From Streptomyces neyagawaensis (GTDB taxonomy: Bacteria; Actinomycetota; Actinomycetes; Streptomycetales; Streptomycetaceae): a stretch of DNA of 64,000 bases. Shown here piece by piece: positions 1-9,794 of the stretch (the first letter of the stretch is position 1; the number at the start of each line of letters is the position of its first letter). The position numbers and the translations under genes were made by a program. Where the stretch lies: contig NZ_JAMGBG010000034.1 in NCBI RefSeq assembly GCF_023516595.1, forward strand, positions 109,143-173,142. Direction: 5' to 3'. The notes under the pieces were generated by a model that was not told the DNA's origin, searched no databases, and was given only the letters and a program-made list of their open reading frames with translations.

Positions 1-1
1 C

Positions 2-622
2 CCCATGCACGGCTATGAGCTGCGCAAACGACTCAACACCTCACTGGGTGTGTTCCGCGCCTTCAGCTACGGGACGCTCTACCCCTGCCTCAAGACGCTG
101 GTCGCGAGCGGCTGGTTGATCGAGGAGTCGGGGGGTGCTCAGGACGACGCTCCCGCCGCCCTCACGGGCCGCCGCGCCAAGATCGTCTACAGGTTGACGG
201 CGGAAGGCAAGGAGCACTTCGAGGAACTGCTCTCGCAGACGGGTCCAGACGCATACGAGGACGAGCACTTCGCCGCTCGCTTCGCGTTCTTCGGACAGAC
301 CTCCCGCGATGTGCGCATGCGCGTCCTGGAGGGCCGACGCAGCCGTTTGGAGGAACGGCTGGAGAAAATGCGTGCCTCCTTGGCACGCACGCGCGAGCGC
401 CTCGACGACTACACCCTTGAGCTCCAGCGCCACGGGATGGAGTCCGTGGAGCGCGAGGTGCGCTGGCTGAACGAGCTCATCGAAAGCGAGCGGGCGGGCC
501 GTGATCTGAAGGGTCCCGCCCATGGAGAGCCCGCTCGCGACACCACAGAGGGAGCGCCGGGCGCCCTGCCCCGGCCCGGGGACACCCCCGGTCCGGATGC
601 GCCCGGCGACACCGCCACGTGA
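2..622 (+). CDS. PadR-family transcriptional regulator (5' truncated by window edge)
   Basis: Winged-helix DNA-binding regulator of the PadR family. The visible protein begins inside the usual PadR N-terminus (MHGYELRKRLN, then a YGTLYPCLKTLVASGWL recognition/wing region), so the first ~20 residues lie before position 1 and the reading frame is open to the edge. The C-terminal half (from about residue 95) is a charged helical region, typical of the PadR dimerisation coiled coil, and ends in a Pro/Gly-rich tail. The gene ends 44 bp before inositol-phosphate synthase on the same strand and the two may be cotranscribed. The ligand is unknown; control of the neighbour is an inference from position. 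Confidence 0.85.
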   Translation, partial: PMHGYELRKRLNTSLGVFRAFSYGTLYPCLKTLVASGWLIEESGGAQDDAPAALTGRRAKIVYRLTAEGKEHFEELLSQTGPDAYEDEHFAARFAFFGQTSRDVRMRVLEGRRSRLEERLEKMRASLARTRERLDDYTLELQRHGMESVEREVRWLNELIESERAGRDLKGPAHGEPARDTTEGAPGALPRPGDTPGPDAPGDTAT

Positions 623-666
623 GGTCCCTGCCAGGACCTCACTCGTACACACAGGGAGCAACCGGA

Positions 667-1749
667 ATGGGTTCGGTTCGCGTAGCCATCGTCGGCGTGG
701 GCAACTGCGCCGCGTCGCTGGTGCAGGGAGTCGAGTACTACAAGGACGCCGACCCGGCGTCCAAGGTCCCCGGCCTCATGCACGTGCAGTTCGGTGACTA
801 CCACGTCCGAGACGTGGAGTTCGTCGCGGCCTTCGACGTCGACGCGAAGAAGGTCGGCCTCGACCTCGCGGACGCCATCGGCGCCTCCGAGAACAACACC
901 ATCAAGATCTGCGACGTGCCGAGCACCGGCGTCACCGTCCAGCGCGGCCACACCCTCGACGGTCTCGGCAAGTACTACCGCGAGACCATCGAGGAGTCCG
1001 CCGAGGCCCCGGTCGACATCGTCCAGGTCCTCAAGGACAAGCAGGTCGACGTCCTCGTCTGCTACCTGCCCGTCGGCTCCGAGGACGCGGCGAAGTTCTA
1101 CGCCCAGTGCGCCATCGACGCCAAGGTCGCTTTCGTCAACGCCCTGCCGGTCTTCATCGCCGGCACCAAGGAGTGGGCGGACAAGTTCACCGAGGCGGGC
1201 GTCCCGATCGTCGGTGACGACATCAAGTCGCAGGTCGGTGCCACCATCACGCACCGCGTCATGGCGAAGCTGTTCGAGGACCGGGGCGTCGTCCTGGACC
1301 GCACCATGCAGCTGAACGTCGGCGGCAACATGGACTTCAAGAACATGCTCGAGCGCGACCGCCTCGAGTCCAAGAAGATCTCCAAGACCCAGGCCGTCAC
1401 CTCCCAGATCCCCGACCGGGAGCTCGGCGAGAAGAACGTCCACATCGGCCCGTCCGACTACGTGGCCTGGCTCGACGACCGCAAGTGGGCCTACGTCCGT
1501 CTCGAGGGCCGTGCCTTCGGTGACGTCCCGCTGAACCTGGAGTACAAGCTCGAGGTCTGGGACTCCCCGAACTCCGCCGGCGTCATCATCGACGCCCTGC
1601 GCGCCGCGAAGATCGCCAAGGACCGCGGTATCGGCGGCCCGATCCTGTCGGCGTCGTCGTACTTCATGAAGTCGCCGCCGGTGCAGTACTTCGACGACGA
1701 GGCGCGGGAGAACGTCGAGAAGTTCATCAAGGGCGAGGTCGAGCGCTGA
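667..1749 (+). CDS. ino1: Inositol-3-phosphate (myo-inositol-1-phosphate) synthase
   Basis: Cytosolic NAD-dependent enzyme converting glucose-6-phosphate to inositol-3-phosphate, the precursor of mycothiol and of phosphatidylinositol lipids in actinomycetes. The 360-residue protein opens with the Rossmann motif VAIVGVGNCAAS at residues 5-16 and keeps the family motif VGGNMDFKNML in the C-terminal half. The ATG at 667 is chosen because GGGAG lies 8-12 bases upstream and the protein then starts at the conserved MGSVRVAIVG. An in-frame ATG at 619 would add 16 unconserved residues. A strong terminator follows at 1796-1828. Confidence 0.93.
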   Translation: MGSVRVAIVGVGNCAASLVQGVEYYKDADPASKVPGLMHVQFGDYHVRDVEFVAAFDVDAKKVGLDLADAIGASENNTIKICDVPSTGVTVQRGHTLDGLGKYYRETIEESAEAPVDIVQVLKDKQVDVLVCYLPVGSEDAAKFYAQCAIDAKVAFVNALPVFIAGTKEWADKFTEAGVPIVGDDIKSQVGATITHRVMAKLFEDRGVVLDRTMQLNVGGNMDFKNMLERDRLESKKISKTQAVTSQIPDRELGEKNVHIGPSDYVAWLDDRKWAYVRLEGRAFGDVPLNLEYKLEVWDSPNSAGVIIDALRAAKIAKDRGIGGPILSASSYFMKSPPVQYFDDEARENVEKFIKGEVER

Positions 1750-1795
1750 CGGAACGAGGCGCGACGCGCTAAGTCCACTCGCTCTTCGGGTCGTT

Positions 1796-1828
1796 GAGGG
1801 TCCCCGGGTCGTACACCCGGGGACCCTC
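1796..1828 (+). terminator. Rho-independent-type hairpin after ino1
   Basis: Perfect 14-bp stem: left arm GAGGGTCCCCGGGT at 1796-1809, 5-base loop, and matching right arm at 1815-1828. There is no T-tract, which is usual in Streptomyces. It separates ino1 from the MFS gene. Confidence 0.8.
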
Positions 1829-1850
1829 CCCGTATGTGAGGCTGTGCCCC

Positions 1851-3167
1851 ATGGCTGTCGTACGAGACCTGCGGGTGCTCCTGCGCTTCCGGGACTTCCG
1901 GCGTCTGCTCGCCGTACGACTGCTCTCCCAGGGAGCGGACGGGGTCTACCAGGTCGCGCTCGCCACCTACGTCGTCTTCTCCCCGGAGAAGCAGACGTCG
2001 GCCGCGGCGATCGCCTCGGCCATGGCCGTCCTGCTCCTCCCCTACTCCCTCGTCGGGCCCTTCGCCGGTGTCCTGCTGGACCGCTGGCGGCGCCGTCAGG
2101 TGCTGCTCCACGGCAATCTGCTCCGCGCACTGCTCGCGTCGGTGACGGCCGTCCTGATCCTGATCCACGTCCCGGACTGGCTCTTCTACGTCTCCGCGCT
2201 CTGCGTCACGGCGGTCAACCGCTTCGTGCTGGCCGGACTCTCCGCCTCACTGCCCCGTGTGGTCGACGCCGACCGCCTGGTGGTCGCCAACTCCCTCTCT
2301 CCCACCGCCGGCACGCTCGCCGCTACAGCGGGCGGTGGACTCGCCTTCGTCGTGCGGCTGCTGGGCTCGGACTCGGATGCCGTGGTGGTCCTCCTCGGCT
2401 CGGCGCTGTATCTGTGCGCGGCCCTCGCCTCGCTGCGCCTCGCCCGGGATCTCCTCGGCCCGGACCCCGCGTGGGTGCAGACGCGGTTGGGTGTCGCGAT
2501 CGCCGGCACGGCACGGGGACTGGTGGCGGGCGTACGACATCTCGTCGCGCCGGGGCGACGGGCGGCGGCGTGGGCGCTCGCGTCGATGACGATGATGCGG
2601 TTCTGCTACGGCGCCCTCACGGTCATGGTGCTGATGCTGTGCCGGTACGCCTGGTCGTCATCGCCCTCAGGAGCGGCTGACTCGGAGGAGGGGCTCGCCC
2701 TGCTCGGACTCGCCGTGGGGATCTCGGGGGCCGGGTTCTTCACTGCGGCCGTGCTGACGCCCTGGGCGGCCGGACGTCTGGGGCCGGCCCTCTGGATCGT
2801 GACGTGCGCCGCGACCGCCGCCGTACTGGAACCCGCTCTCGGCCTGCCCTTCACGGAGCGCCCCATGCTGGTCGCCGCGTTCGTCCTGGGGCTCGTCACT
2901 CAGGGAGCGAAGATCTCGACGGACACGATTGTGCAGTCAGCCGTCGACGACGGCTACCGCGGCCGTGTCTTCTCGCTCTACGACGTTCTCTTCAACGTGG
3001 CGTTCGTCGGCGCCGCGGCCGTGGCCTCGCTGATGCTCCCTCCCGACGGCCGCTCCGTCGCCCTGGTGCTCACGGTGGCGGTGATCTATGGAGCCGTCGC
3101 CCTGGGCATGGCGCGCTTCGGGATGGCGAAGCAGTCGCACCAGAACGGTCCGCGCACGCTGACCTGA
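1851..3167 (+). CDS. MFS transporter
   Basis: Integral membrane permease of the major facilitator superfamily, 438 residues with about 12 hydrophobic segments. The early motif between TM2 and TM3 is seen as GPFAGVLLDRWRRRQVLL, the MFS 'GxxxDRxGRR' loop. The length and the FRDFRRLLAVRLLSQGAD N-terminus resemble actinobacterial exporters next to inositol synthase. Substrate unknown. The ATG at 1851 gives a short basic cytoplasmic N-terminus (MAVVRDLRVLLRF). An upstream in-frame ATG at 1794 overlaps the terminator hairpin and is unlikely. The gene converges on cca across two parS sites. Confidence 0.85.
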   Translation: MAVVRDLRVLLRFRDFRRLLAVRLLSQGADGVYQVALATYVVFSPEKQTSAAAIASAMAVLLLPYSLVGPFAGVLLDRWRRRQVLLHGNLLRALLASVTAVLILIHVPDWLFYVSALCVTAVNRFVLAGLSASLPRVVDADRLVVANSLSPTAGTLAATAGGGLAFVVRLLGSDSDAVVVLLGSALYLCAALASLRLARDLLGPDPAWVQTRLGVAIAGTARGLVAGVRHLVAPGRRAAAWALASMTMMRFCYGALTVMVLMLCRYAWSSSPSGAADSEEGLALLGLAVGISGAGFFTAAVLTPWAAGRLGPALWIVTCAATAAVLEPALGLPFTERPMLVAAFVLGLVTQGAKISTDTIVQSAVDDGYRGRVFSLYDVLFNVAFVGAAAVASLMLPPDGRSVALVLTVAVIYGAVALGMARFGMAKQSHQNGPRTLT

Positions 3168-3174
3168 GCCCGGT

Positions 3175-3188
3175 GTTTCACGTGAAAC
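3175..3188. other. parS site 1 (ParB-binding centromere)
   Basis: Perfect 14-bp palindrome GTTTCACGTGAAAC, the known Streptomyces ParB-binding consensus. It is intergenic, just after the MFS stop. Confidence 0.93.
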
Positions 3189-3242
3189 ATCACTCCGGTC
3201 AGCGGAGTGGCAGCCGGCGACCTCGCCCCCGGCACAACGGTG

Positions 3243-3274
3243 CGGCGCGATGTTTCACGTGAAACATCGCGCCG
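3243..3274. other. parS site 2 inside a 32-bp perfect palindrome
   Basis: The parS core GTTTCACGTGAAAC lies at 3252-3265. Here the symmetry extends 9 bp further on each side, giving a perfect 32-bp palindrome from 3243 to 3274. It lies between the convergent MFS and cca genes, so it could also fold as a transcription terminator for either strand. Confidence 0.9.
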
Positions 3275-3298
3275 TAGCTGAGGCAGGCCCCCGGAAAC

Positions 3299-4738
3299 CT
3301 AGGGCATCTGAGCCCACCACTCCTTGAGCGCCGCCACCGCCTCGTCATGCTCCATCGGCCCGTTCTCCAGCCGCAGCTCCAGCAGGAACTTGTAGGCCTG
3401 CCCGATGACCGGGCCCGGGCCGACGCCCAGGATCTCCATGATCTGGTTGCCGTCGAGGTCCGGACGGATGGCGTCCAGCTCCTCCTGCTCCTGAAGCTGG
3501 GCGATGCGCTCCTCCAGACCGTCGTACGCACGGGACAGCGCACTCGCCTTGCGCTTGTTCCGCGTGGTGCAGTCGGAACGAGTCAGCTTGTGGAGGCGAT
3601 CGAGGAGCGGACCCGCGTCGCGGACGTAGCGGCGGACGGCGGAGTCCGTCCACTCGCCGGTGCCGTACCCGTGGAAGCGCAGATGGAGCTCGACCAGACG
3701 CGAGACGTCCTTGATGAGGTCATTGGAGTACTTGAGGGCCGTCATGCGCTTCTTGGTCATCTTGGCCCCGACCACCTCGTGGTGGTGGAAGGAGACCCGG
3801 CCATCCGTCTCGAAGCGCCGGGTGCGGGGCTTGCCGATGTCATGCAGCAGCGCGGCGAGACGGAGGGTGAGGTCGGGCCCGTGCTCCTCGAGCGCGATCG
3901 CCTGTTCCAGGACGATCAGCGTGTGGTCGTAGACGTCCTTGTGCCGGTGGTGTTCGTCACGCTCCAGCCGCAGCGCGGGAAGCTCGGGCAGGACGTTCCG
4001 GGCGAGACCGGTGTCCACCAGCAAGGTCAGGCCCGTGCGGGGGTGTGCGGAGAGGATCAGCTTGTTCAGCTCGTCCCGGACCCGCTCCGCGGACACGATC
4101 TCGATCCGGCCGGCCATGTCGGTCATCGCCGAGACGACCTCCGGCGCAACCTCGAAGTCGAGCTGCGCGGCGAATCGAGCGGCTCTCATCATGCGCAGCG
4201 GGTCGTCGGAGAAGGACTCCTCCGGCGTGCCGGGGGTGCGCAGCACTCGCGCCGCGAGATCCTCGAGCCCGCCGTGCGGGTCGATGAACTCCTTCTCCGG
4301 CAGCGCCACCGCCATCGCGTTGACGGTGAAGTCACGCCGCACGAGGTCTTCCTCGATGGAGTCGCCGTACGACACCTCCGGCTTGCGGGAGGTCCGGTCG
4401 TAGGCCTCCGACCGGTACGTCGTGACCTCGATCTGGTAGCCGTCCTTCTGGGCCCCCACCGTGCCGAAGGCGATCCCGACCTCCCAGACGGCGTCGGCCC
4501 AAGGGCGCACGATCTTCAGCACGTCCTCGGGGCGGGCGTCCGTCGTGAAGTCCAGGTCGTTGCCGAGCCGACCGAGCAGCGCGTCCCTGACCGAGCCGCC
4601 GACCAGAGCCAGCGAGAACCCCGCCTCCTGGAAGCGGCGGGCAAGATCATCGGCGACAGGGGCGACGCGCAGCAGTTCACTCACCGCGCGGCGCTGCACC
4701 TGGCTCAGGGCACTGGGCTGTTCGTTGGCGTTCGGCAC
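3299..4738 (-). CDS. cca: CCA tRNA nucleotidyltransferase
   Basis: Template-independent polymerase that adds or repairs the 3' CCA of tRNAs; needed here because tRNA-Ile in this window does not encode a full CCA. The 479-residue protein has the class II nucleotidyltransferase signature ALVGGSVRDALLG followed by NDLDFTTDARP (metal-binding DxD), an RRDFTVNAMAV motif, and a C-terminal HD domain (ALLHDIGKPRTR with HHHE). GTG at 4738 is preferred because the protein then starts MPNANEQPSALSQ; a TTG at 4795 would add 19 residues without support. It is divergent from the envelope cluster at 4974. Confidence 0.9.
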   Translation of the reverse strand: MPNANEQPSALSQVQRRAVSELLRVAPVADDLARRFQEAGFSLALVGGSVRDALLGRLGNDLDFTTDARPEDVLKIVRPWADAVWEVGIAFGTVGAQKDGYQIEVTTYRSEAYDRTSRKPEVSYGDSIEEDLVRRDFTVNAMAVALPEKEFIDPHGGLEDLAARVLRTPGTPEESFSDDPLRMMRAARFAAQLDFEVAPEVVSAMTDMAGRIEIVSAERVRDELNKLILSAHPRTGLTLLVDTGLARNVLPELPALRLERDEHHRHKDVYDHTLIVLEQAIALEEHGPDLTLRLAALLHDIGKPRTRRFETDGRVSFHHHEVVGAKMTKKRMTALKYSNDLIKDVSRLVELHLRFHGYGTGEWTDSAVRRYVRDAGPLLDRLHKLTRSDCTTRNKRKASALSRAYDGLEERIAQLQEQEELDAIRPDLDGNQIMEILGVGPGPVIGQAYKFLLELRLENGPMEHDEAVAALKEWWAQMP

Positions 4739-4973
4739 AACAGAAAAGGGTACGTGGCCACCGTGGCGGTGGTCGCCTTCATTGAACGTGCACAACGGTT
4801 TCGCGTAGATGACCCCACCCCCAGCCCCTTTGATACGTGTACATACAGGGACAGCCCGGTCTCACCGCCCGTTCTTGTGGCACGGACCGCGGCACTTCAC
4901 CTCGGCGCGCATCGTTACCATGCGTGGACGCACATTCCGACGACCACTGACGACGACGAGGACGGGCGAGCGC

Positions 4974-7397
4974 GTGGCCGAGGCGGCAGACTTCCAGGGG
5001 ACCAGTCCCTCACCTGCCCGCCGCTGGCTGCTGCGTACAGGGGCGCTGATCGCCGGGGCGCCGCTGCTGGCCGGTCTGCTCCAGCTCTCCGCCCCTCCGG
5101 CGGCTCTGGCGGCGCCGAAGGCCGCGCCGGCAGATGCCACGGGGACGAACACCGTCGCTGTCTCGCTCGACTCGCTCAGCCCCAGCGCGCCCACCGACGG
5201 CGACACGGTCACCGTTTCCGGCACGGTGACCAACAGGGGCAAGCAGACGATCACGGACGCCCATGTGGGCCTGCGGGTGGGCTCGTCTCCCCTCACGACC
5301 CGTTCCTCCATCGACAGCGCGGCCAAGCGCAACGGCTTCGACCAGTTCGTCGACGGGACGGAGGTCGGCGGGAAGTACGTGGAGAAGTTCTCCAAGCTCG
5401 CTTCCGGCGTGGCCCAGCCCTTCACCATCTCGGTGCCCGTCAAGAAGCTGGACCTCGGCGCGGACGGCGTCTACCAGCTCGGTGTCTCCCTCTCGGGCCA
5501 GACCTCCGCGGCCCGGTACGAACAGGTCCTCGGCATCCAGCGCACGTTCCTCCCGTGGCACCCCGACGAGGCGGACACCAAGACAAAGACCACGTACCTC
5601 TGGCCGCTGATCTCCACCAGCCACCTCACGGCCGAGACCGGGCCCGGAGAGCGCCAGACGCCCACGTTTCTCAACGACGACCTGGCCAAGGAGATCTCCG
5701 CGGGCGGGCGCCTGGACCAGATGCTGGCATTGGGCAAGGATCTCGACGTCACCTGGGTGATCGACCCCGACCTGCTGGCGTCCGTGGTCGCGATGACCGA
5801 GACCTACAGCGTCCGGAGCGGTAGCACGACCGTCCCGGGCAGGAGCCAGGCGGTCGCCAACGCGTGGCTGGCGGAACTCGAGACCGCGGTCCAGGGCAAG
5901 GAAGTGGTCGGGCTCCCCTTCGCCGACCCCGATCTGGCGTCGCTGGCACAGAACGGCAAGACCGTCACGGGCTCCCTCAGCCGCCTCAAGGACGCCACCG
6001 ACGTCGCCGCGGACACTGTCGAGAACATCCTCCACGTGGAGCCGAACACCGAGTTCGCATGGCCCGTGAACGGCGCTGTGGACTCGTCCATCATCAAGGT
6101 CGCCACCTCGGCGGGCGCCGACAAGGTGATCGCCCGCAGCGACAGCCTTCAGGAGAATCGCGGCCTGTCCTACACGCCCACCGCCGCCCGCCCCATCGGT
6201 GGCGGCACCACGGCCGTTGTCGCGGACGCCCAGCTGTCCACGGCGTTCCAGGGCGACATGACCAAGGCCGAGAGCTCCACGCTGGCGGTGCAGAGGTTCC
6301 TCGCCCAAAGCCTGATGACGAACCTGCAGACCGACAAGCAGCGCAGCATCGTGGTCGCCCCGCAGCGCATGCCCTCGGCCAGCCAGGCCCAGACGATGGC
6401 ACAGGCCCTGACGACGCTCCAGGACGGTACCTGGTCTCAGTTCCAGGACCTGTCCGCGGCCGCCGAGGCGAAACCCGACCCGAACGCCAGCACCAGGATC
6501 CCTTCCGCCTCGGCATACCCCAAGTCGCTGCGCAAGCAGGCACTGCCGAAGTCGGCGTTCGAGGAGATCCACGGCACCCAGAGCGACCTCGACCGCTTCA
6601 AGGTGATCCTCAACCGCCAGTCGCGCGTGGTCACGCCCTTCGGCCGGACCATGGACCGGGAGATGTCCACGTCGTGGCGGGGTCACGCCGCGGACGCGAG
6701 GGCCTACCGGGACGGCGTCCAGTCCTACCTGGACACGCTCACCAGCCAGGTCCGGCTGATCGAGAAGTCCGAGACGAAGCTCTCGGGTCGCAGTGCCACG
6801 ATCCCCGTGACCGTGCAGAACAACCTCGTGCAAGGCGTCGACAACCTGACGCTGCGCCTCACGTCACAGCTTCCGAAGCGCCTGAAGATCGGCGACGACG
6901 ACTATTACGAACAGTCCATCGACATCTCGGGCGGACACAGCGAGTCCGTGAAGTTCACCACCAACGCCGAGGCCAACGGCAAGGTCGACGTCGTCGCCCA
7001 GCTCTACACGAAGGACGGCCAGAAGTACGGCTCCCCGGTCGTCTTCACCGTGAGCGTCACCGAGATCACCCCCACGGTGATGCTCGTCATCGCCGGCGGC
7101 GTCCTGCTCCTCGTCCTCGCCGGGTTCCGGATGTACACCCAGCGCAAGCGCGCCGCCGCCCGCCAGGCGGCGGAGGACACCTCGCAGGACGAGTCGGCGG
7201 ACAACACTTCTCCGGGCGAGGAAGCGAACACCGAGGCGGCCTCGGTCGTACACACTGACGGAGTCGTACACACTGACGAAGGGGATTCCTCGGCCGAGCC
7301 CGTGGCAGACGCGCCGGAGCACCCGAGTGACCCGGCCACGGACACCGCATCGGAAAACACCGACCGGTCCGGAACGGGTGAGAGAGTGGACCGTTGA
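4974..7397 (+). CDS. DUF6049-type secreted/membrane protein of the murJ locus
   Basis: About 807 residues. The N-terminus has twin arginines (PARRW) then a hydrophobic segment ending at an Ala-rich cleavage-like region near residue 45. A large extracytoplasmic part with beta-rich Ig-like stretches follows, then one transmembrane helix at about residues 702-722 (MLVIAGGVLLLVLAGF) and a basic stop-transfer RKRAAAR with an acidic 80-residue tail. The GTG at 4974 keeps the signal-like segment close to the N-terminus; in-frame ATG codons at 4920 and 4809 are alternatives. It sits 47 bp upstream of murJ on the same strand, so a role in envelope assembly is inferred. The biochemical function is unknown. 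Confidence 0.75.
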   Translation: MAEAADFQGTSPSPARRWLLRTGALIAGAPLLAGLLQLSAPPAALAAPKAAPADATGTNTVAVSLDSLSPSAPTDGDTVTVSGTVTNRGKQTITDAHVGLRVGSSPLTTRSSIDSAAKRNGFDQFVDGTEVGGKYVEKFSKLASGVAQPFTISVPVKKLDLGADGVYQLGVSLSGQTSAARYEQVLGIQRTFLPWHPDEADTKTKTTYLWPLISTSHLTAETGPGERQTPTFLNDDLAKEISAGGRLDQMLALGKDLDVTWVIDPDLLASVVAMTETYSVRSGSTTVPGRSQAVANAWLAELETAVQGKEVVGLPFADPDLASLAQNGKTVTGSLSRLKDATDVAADTVENILHVEPNTEFAWPVNGAVDSSIIKVATSAGADKVIARSDSLQENRGLSYTPTAARPIGGGTTAVVADAQLSTAFQGDMTKAESSTLAVQRFLAQSLMTNLQTDKQRSIVVAPQRMPSASQAQTMAQALTTLQDGTWSQFQDLSAAAEAKPDPNASTRIPSASAYPKSLRKQALPKSAFEEIHGTQSDLDRFKVILNRQSRVVTPFGRTMDREMSTSWRGHAADARAYRDGVQSYLDTLTSQVRLIEKSETKLSGRSATIPVTVQNNLVQGVDNLTLRLTSQLPKRLKIGDDDYYEQSIDISGGHSESVKFTTNAEANGKVDVVAQLYTKDGQKYGSPVVFTVSVTEITPTVMLVIAGGVLLLVLAGFRMYTQRKRAAARQAAEDTSQDESADNTSPGEEANTEAASVVHTDGVVHTDEGDSSAEPVADAPEHPSDPATDTASENTDRSGTGERVDR

Positions 7398-7444
7398 GCG
7401 ATTGTCGTGGCCCGTGGGCCCGGGGACGATGAGGTGGGGTAACC

Positions 7445-9676
7445 ATGAACGCGCCGTACGACGGTGACCGCGGCCAGGGCGCGGCCGACTCGGGCTACCC
7501 CGACGGCTCGCTGCCCGGTTCGGCCCCGGTGCCGCCGCAGCCTCCCGCGGACATGTACCTCCAGGATGCCTACGACCAGGACCCCTACCGCGCGCGGGAT
7601 CTGTCCGCTCAGGACCCGGTGGCCGAGGCGCTCTACGACCGCGCCGCGCACCCTCCGCCGCCTCCGGGTGCCCACCAGCCGCAGCAGCCGCCGCCGCAGC
7701 CGCTCTACGGGCAGCCCGCGCCGTCGCAGTACGCCCCCGACCCGCGGGTATGGGCCCAGACCCCCGCGCCCGAACCGGACGGTCCGTCCCGGCATCTGCC
7801 GTACGGCGACAACGCCCGGACGACCCAGTTCGTGGGGGTGGACGACCTGGTCACGCAGGCCGGCGAGGAGCGCCACGAACCCGACGCGTTCGCCCACCTC
7901 TTCCGTGACCAGCAGCAGGGCGGCAACGGCCCCGTGGGGCAACCCTCCGTGCCCGGCCCGACCCCCGCTCCGGCCCCGGGTCCGGGCCGTCCGCAGCACG
8001 AGGAGCCCGCACAGGCCCCCGCGGCCGCGCCGGCCCCGAAGAAGGGCGGGCGGGCCTCAGGTCTGCTGAAGTCGAGCGCCGTGATGGCGGCGGGCACCAT
8101 GGTCTCGCGCCTCACCGGCTTCATCCGCTCGGCGATGATCGTCTCGGCGCTGGGCCTGGCCCTGCTCGGCGACGCCTTCCAGGTGGCCTACCAGCTACCG
8201 ACCATGATCTACATCCTGACCGTCGGCGGCGGCCTGAACTCCGTCTTCGTGCCGCAGCTCGTGCGTGCGATGAAGGACGACGACGATGGCGGCGAGGCGT
8301 ACGCCAACCGCCTGCTGACCCTCGTCATGGTGGTCCTCGGCCTTCTCACGGCGCTCGCGATGTTCGCAGCCCCGCTCCTGGTGCGGGCGCTGTCCGTGGG
8401 AGTCGCCGACAACCCCGCGGCCAACGAGACCGCCGTGACGTTCACCCGGTACTTCCTGCCGTCCATCTTCTTCATGGGCGTCCACGTGGTGATGGGGCAG
8501 ATCCTCAACGCCCGCGGCCGGTTCGGCGCGATGATGTGGACGCCGGTCCTCAACAACATCGTCATCATCGTCACCCTCGGCGCGTTCCTGTGGGTCTACG
8601 GCAGCGCGGCCGACTCCCGGATGACCGTCGACAACATCCCGCCGGAGGGCGTGCGTCTGCTCGGTGTGGGCATCCTGCTCGGCCTCGTCGTCCAGGCCCT
8701 CGCGATGATTCCCTACCTGCGGGAGACCGGGTTCCGGCTCCGGCTCCGCTTCGACTGGAAGGGCCACGGCCTCGGCAAGGCCGCGATGCTCGCCAAATGG
8801 ACGATCCTCTTCGTCCTCGCCAACCAGGCCGGCGCTCTGGTGGTGACTCAGCTGGCCACCTCCGCGGGCATCCACTCCGACGTCAAGGGCACCGGTTTCG
8901 CGTCCTACGCCAACGCCCAGCTGATCTGGGGGCTGCCGCAGGCCATCATCACCGTGTCCCTCATGGCGGCCCTCCTCCCGCGCATCTCGCGGTCGGCGGC
9001 CGAGGACGACGCGGGAGCCGTCCGGGACGACATCTCACAGGGCCTGCGCACGACGGCCGTCGCCATCGTGCCGATCGCTTTCGGGTTCCTCGCGCTGGGC
9101 ATCCCCATGTGCACCCTGATCTTCGGTTCTTCCGGCACGGTCGAGGCCACCAACATGGGCTTCATGCTGATGGCCTTCGGCCTCGGCCTGATCCCGTACT
9201 CCGTGCAGTACGTCGTCCTGCGCGCCTTCTACGCGTACGAGGACACGCGGACGCCGTTCTACAACACGGTCATCGTGGCCGCCGTCAATGCCGGGGCCTC
9301 CGCGATCTGCTTCTTCGTGATCCCGGCCCGCTGGGCGGTGGTCGGTATGGCGGCCTCGTACGGCCTCGCCTACATGATCGGTGTGGGCGTCGCCTGGCGG
9401 CGGCTGAAGAAGCGGCTGGGCGGTGACCTGGACGGCTCCAGGGTGATGCGGACGTACGCACGGCTGTCCATCGCATCGCTGCCCGCGGCGCTGGTCAGCG
9501 GCGCGGCCTGCTACGGGATCAGCCGGAGTCTGGGACAGGGCGTCGGCGGCTCGATGCTCGCCCTCGTCGGGGGAGGAATCGTTCTGCTCGGTGTCTTCTA
9601 CGTCGCCGCACGGCGCATGCGCATCGAAGAGCTCAACTCGATGGTCGGTATGGTCCGGGGACGACTGGGGCGCTGA
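7445..9676 (+). CDS. murJ: Lipid II flippase MurJ (MviN)
   Basis: Polytopic MOP-superfamily protein that moves lipid II across the membrane for peptidoglycan synthesis. It has 743 residues. The first ~200 are a Pro/Gln-rich, low-complexity cytoplasmic extension common in actinomycetes. From about residue 206 (SSAVMAAGTMVSRLTGFIR) the MurJ membrane domain begins with about 14 hydrophobic segments, including the conserved VPQLV and YFLPSIFFMG stretches. ATG 7445 follows a purine-rich GAGGTGGGG. The next gene encodes a pseudokinase that in mycobacteria is fused to MurJ; here the two are separate. Confidence 0.93.
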   Translation: MNAPYDGDRGQGAADSGYPDGSLPGSAPVPPQPPADMYLQDAYDQDPYRARDLSAQDPVAEALYDRAAHPPPPPGAHQPQQPPPQPLYGQPAPSQYAPDPRVWAQTPAPEPDGPSRHLPYGDNARTTQFVGVDDLVTQAGEERHEPDAFAHLFRDQQQGGNGPVGQPSVPGPTPAPAPGPGRPQHEEPAQAPAAAPAPKKGGRASGLLKSSAVMAAGTMVSRLTGFIRSAMIVSALGLALLGDAFQVAYQLPTMIYILTVGGGLNSVFVPQLVRAMKDDDDGGEAYANRLLTLVMVVLGLLTALAMFAAPLLVRALSVGVADNPAANETAVTFTRYFLPSIFFMGVHVVMGQILNARGRFGAMMWTPVLNNIVIIVTLGAFLWVYGSAADSRMTVDNIPPEGVRLLGVGILLGLVVQALAMIPYLRETGFRLRLRFDWKGHGLGKAAMLAKWTILFVLANQAGALVVTQLATSAGIHSDVKGTGFASYANAQLIWGLPQAIITVSLMAALLPRISRSAAEDDAGAVRDDISQGLRTTAVAIVPIAFGFLALGIPMCTLIFGSSGTVEATNMGFMLMAFGLGLIPYSVQYVVLRAFYAYEDTRTPFYNTVIVAAVNAGASAICFFVIPARWAVVGMAASYGLAYMIGVGVAWRRLKKRLGGDLDGSRVMRTYARLSIASLPAALVSGAACYGISRSLGQGVGGSMLALVGGGIVLLGVFYVAARRMRIEELNSMVGMVRGRLGR

Positions 9677-9794
9677 GACGGGGTTAGGCGCACAACCATC
9701 GTCCGTCGTCGCGTGTCGCTCATAGCGGCGGACTGTGGGCACAATTGGCTTTGGCGTCGCAGAGCGCGCAACGGATGGGGAGGCAGGAACGACG

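Noticed and set aside
3347..5824. 825-codon plus-strand frame across cca and the DUF6049 gene
   Set aside because: Antisense shadow of cca, then out-of-frame through the next gene; no conserved motif.
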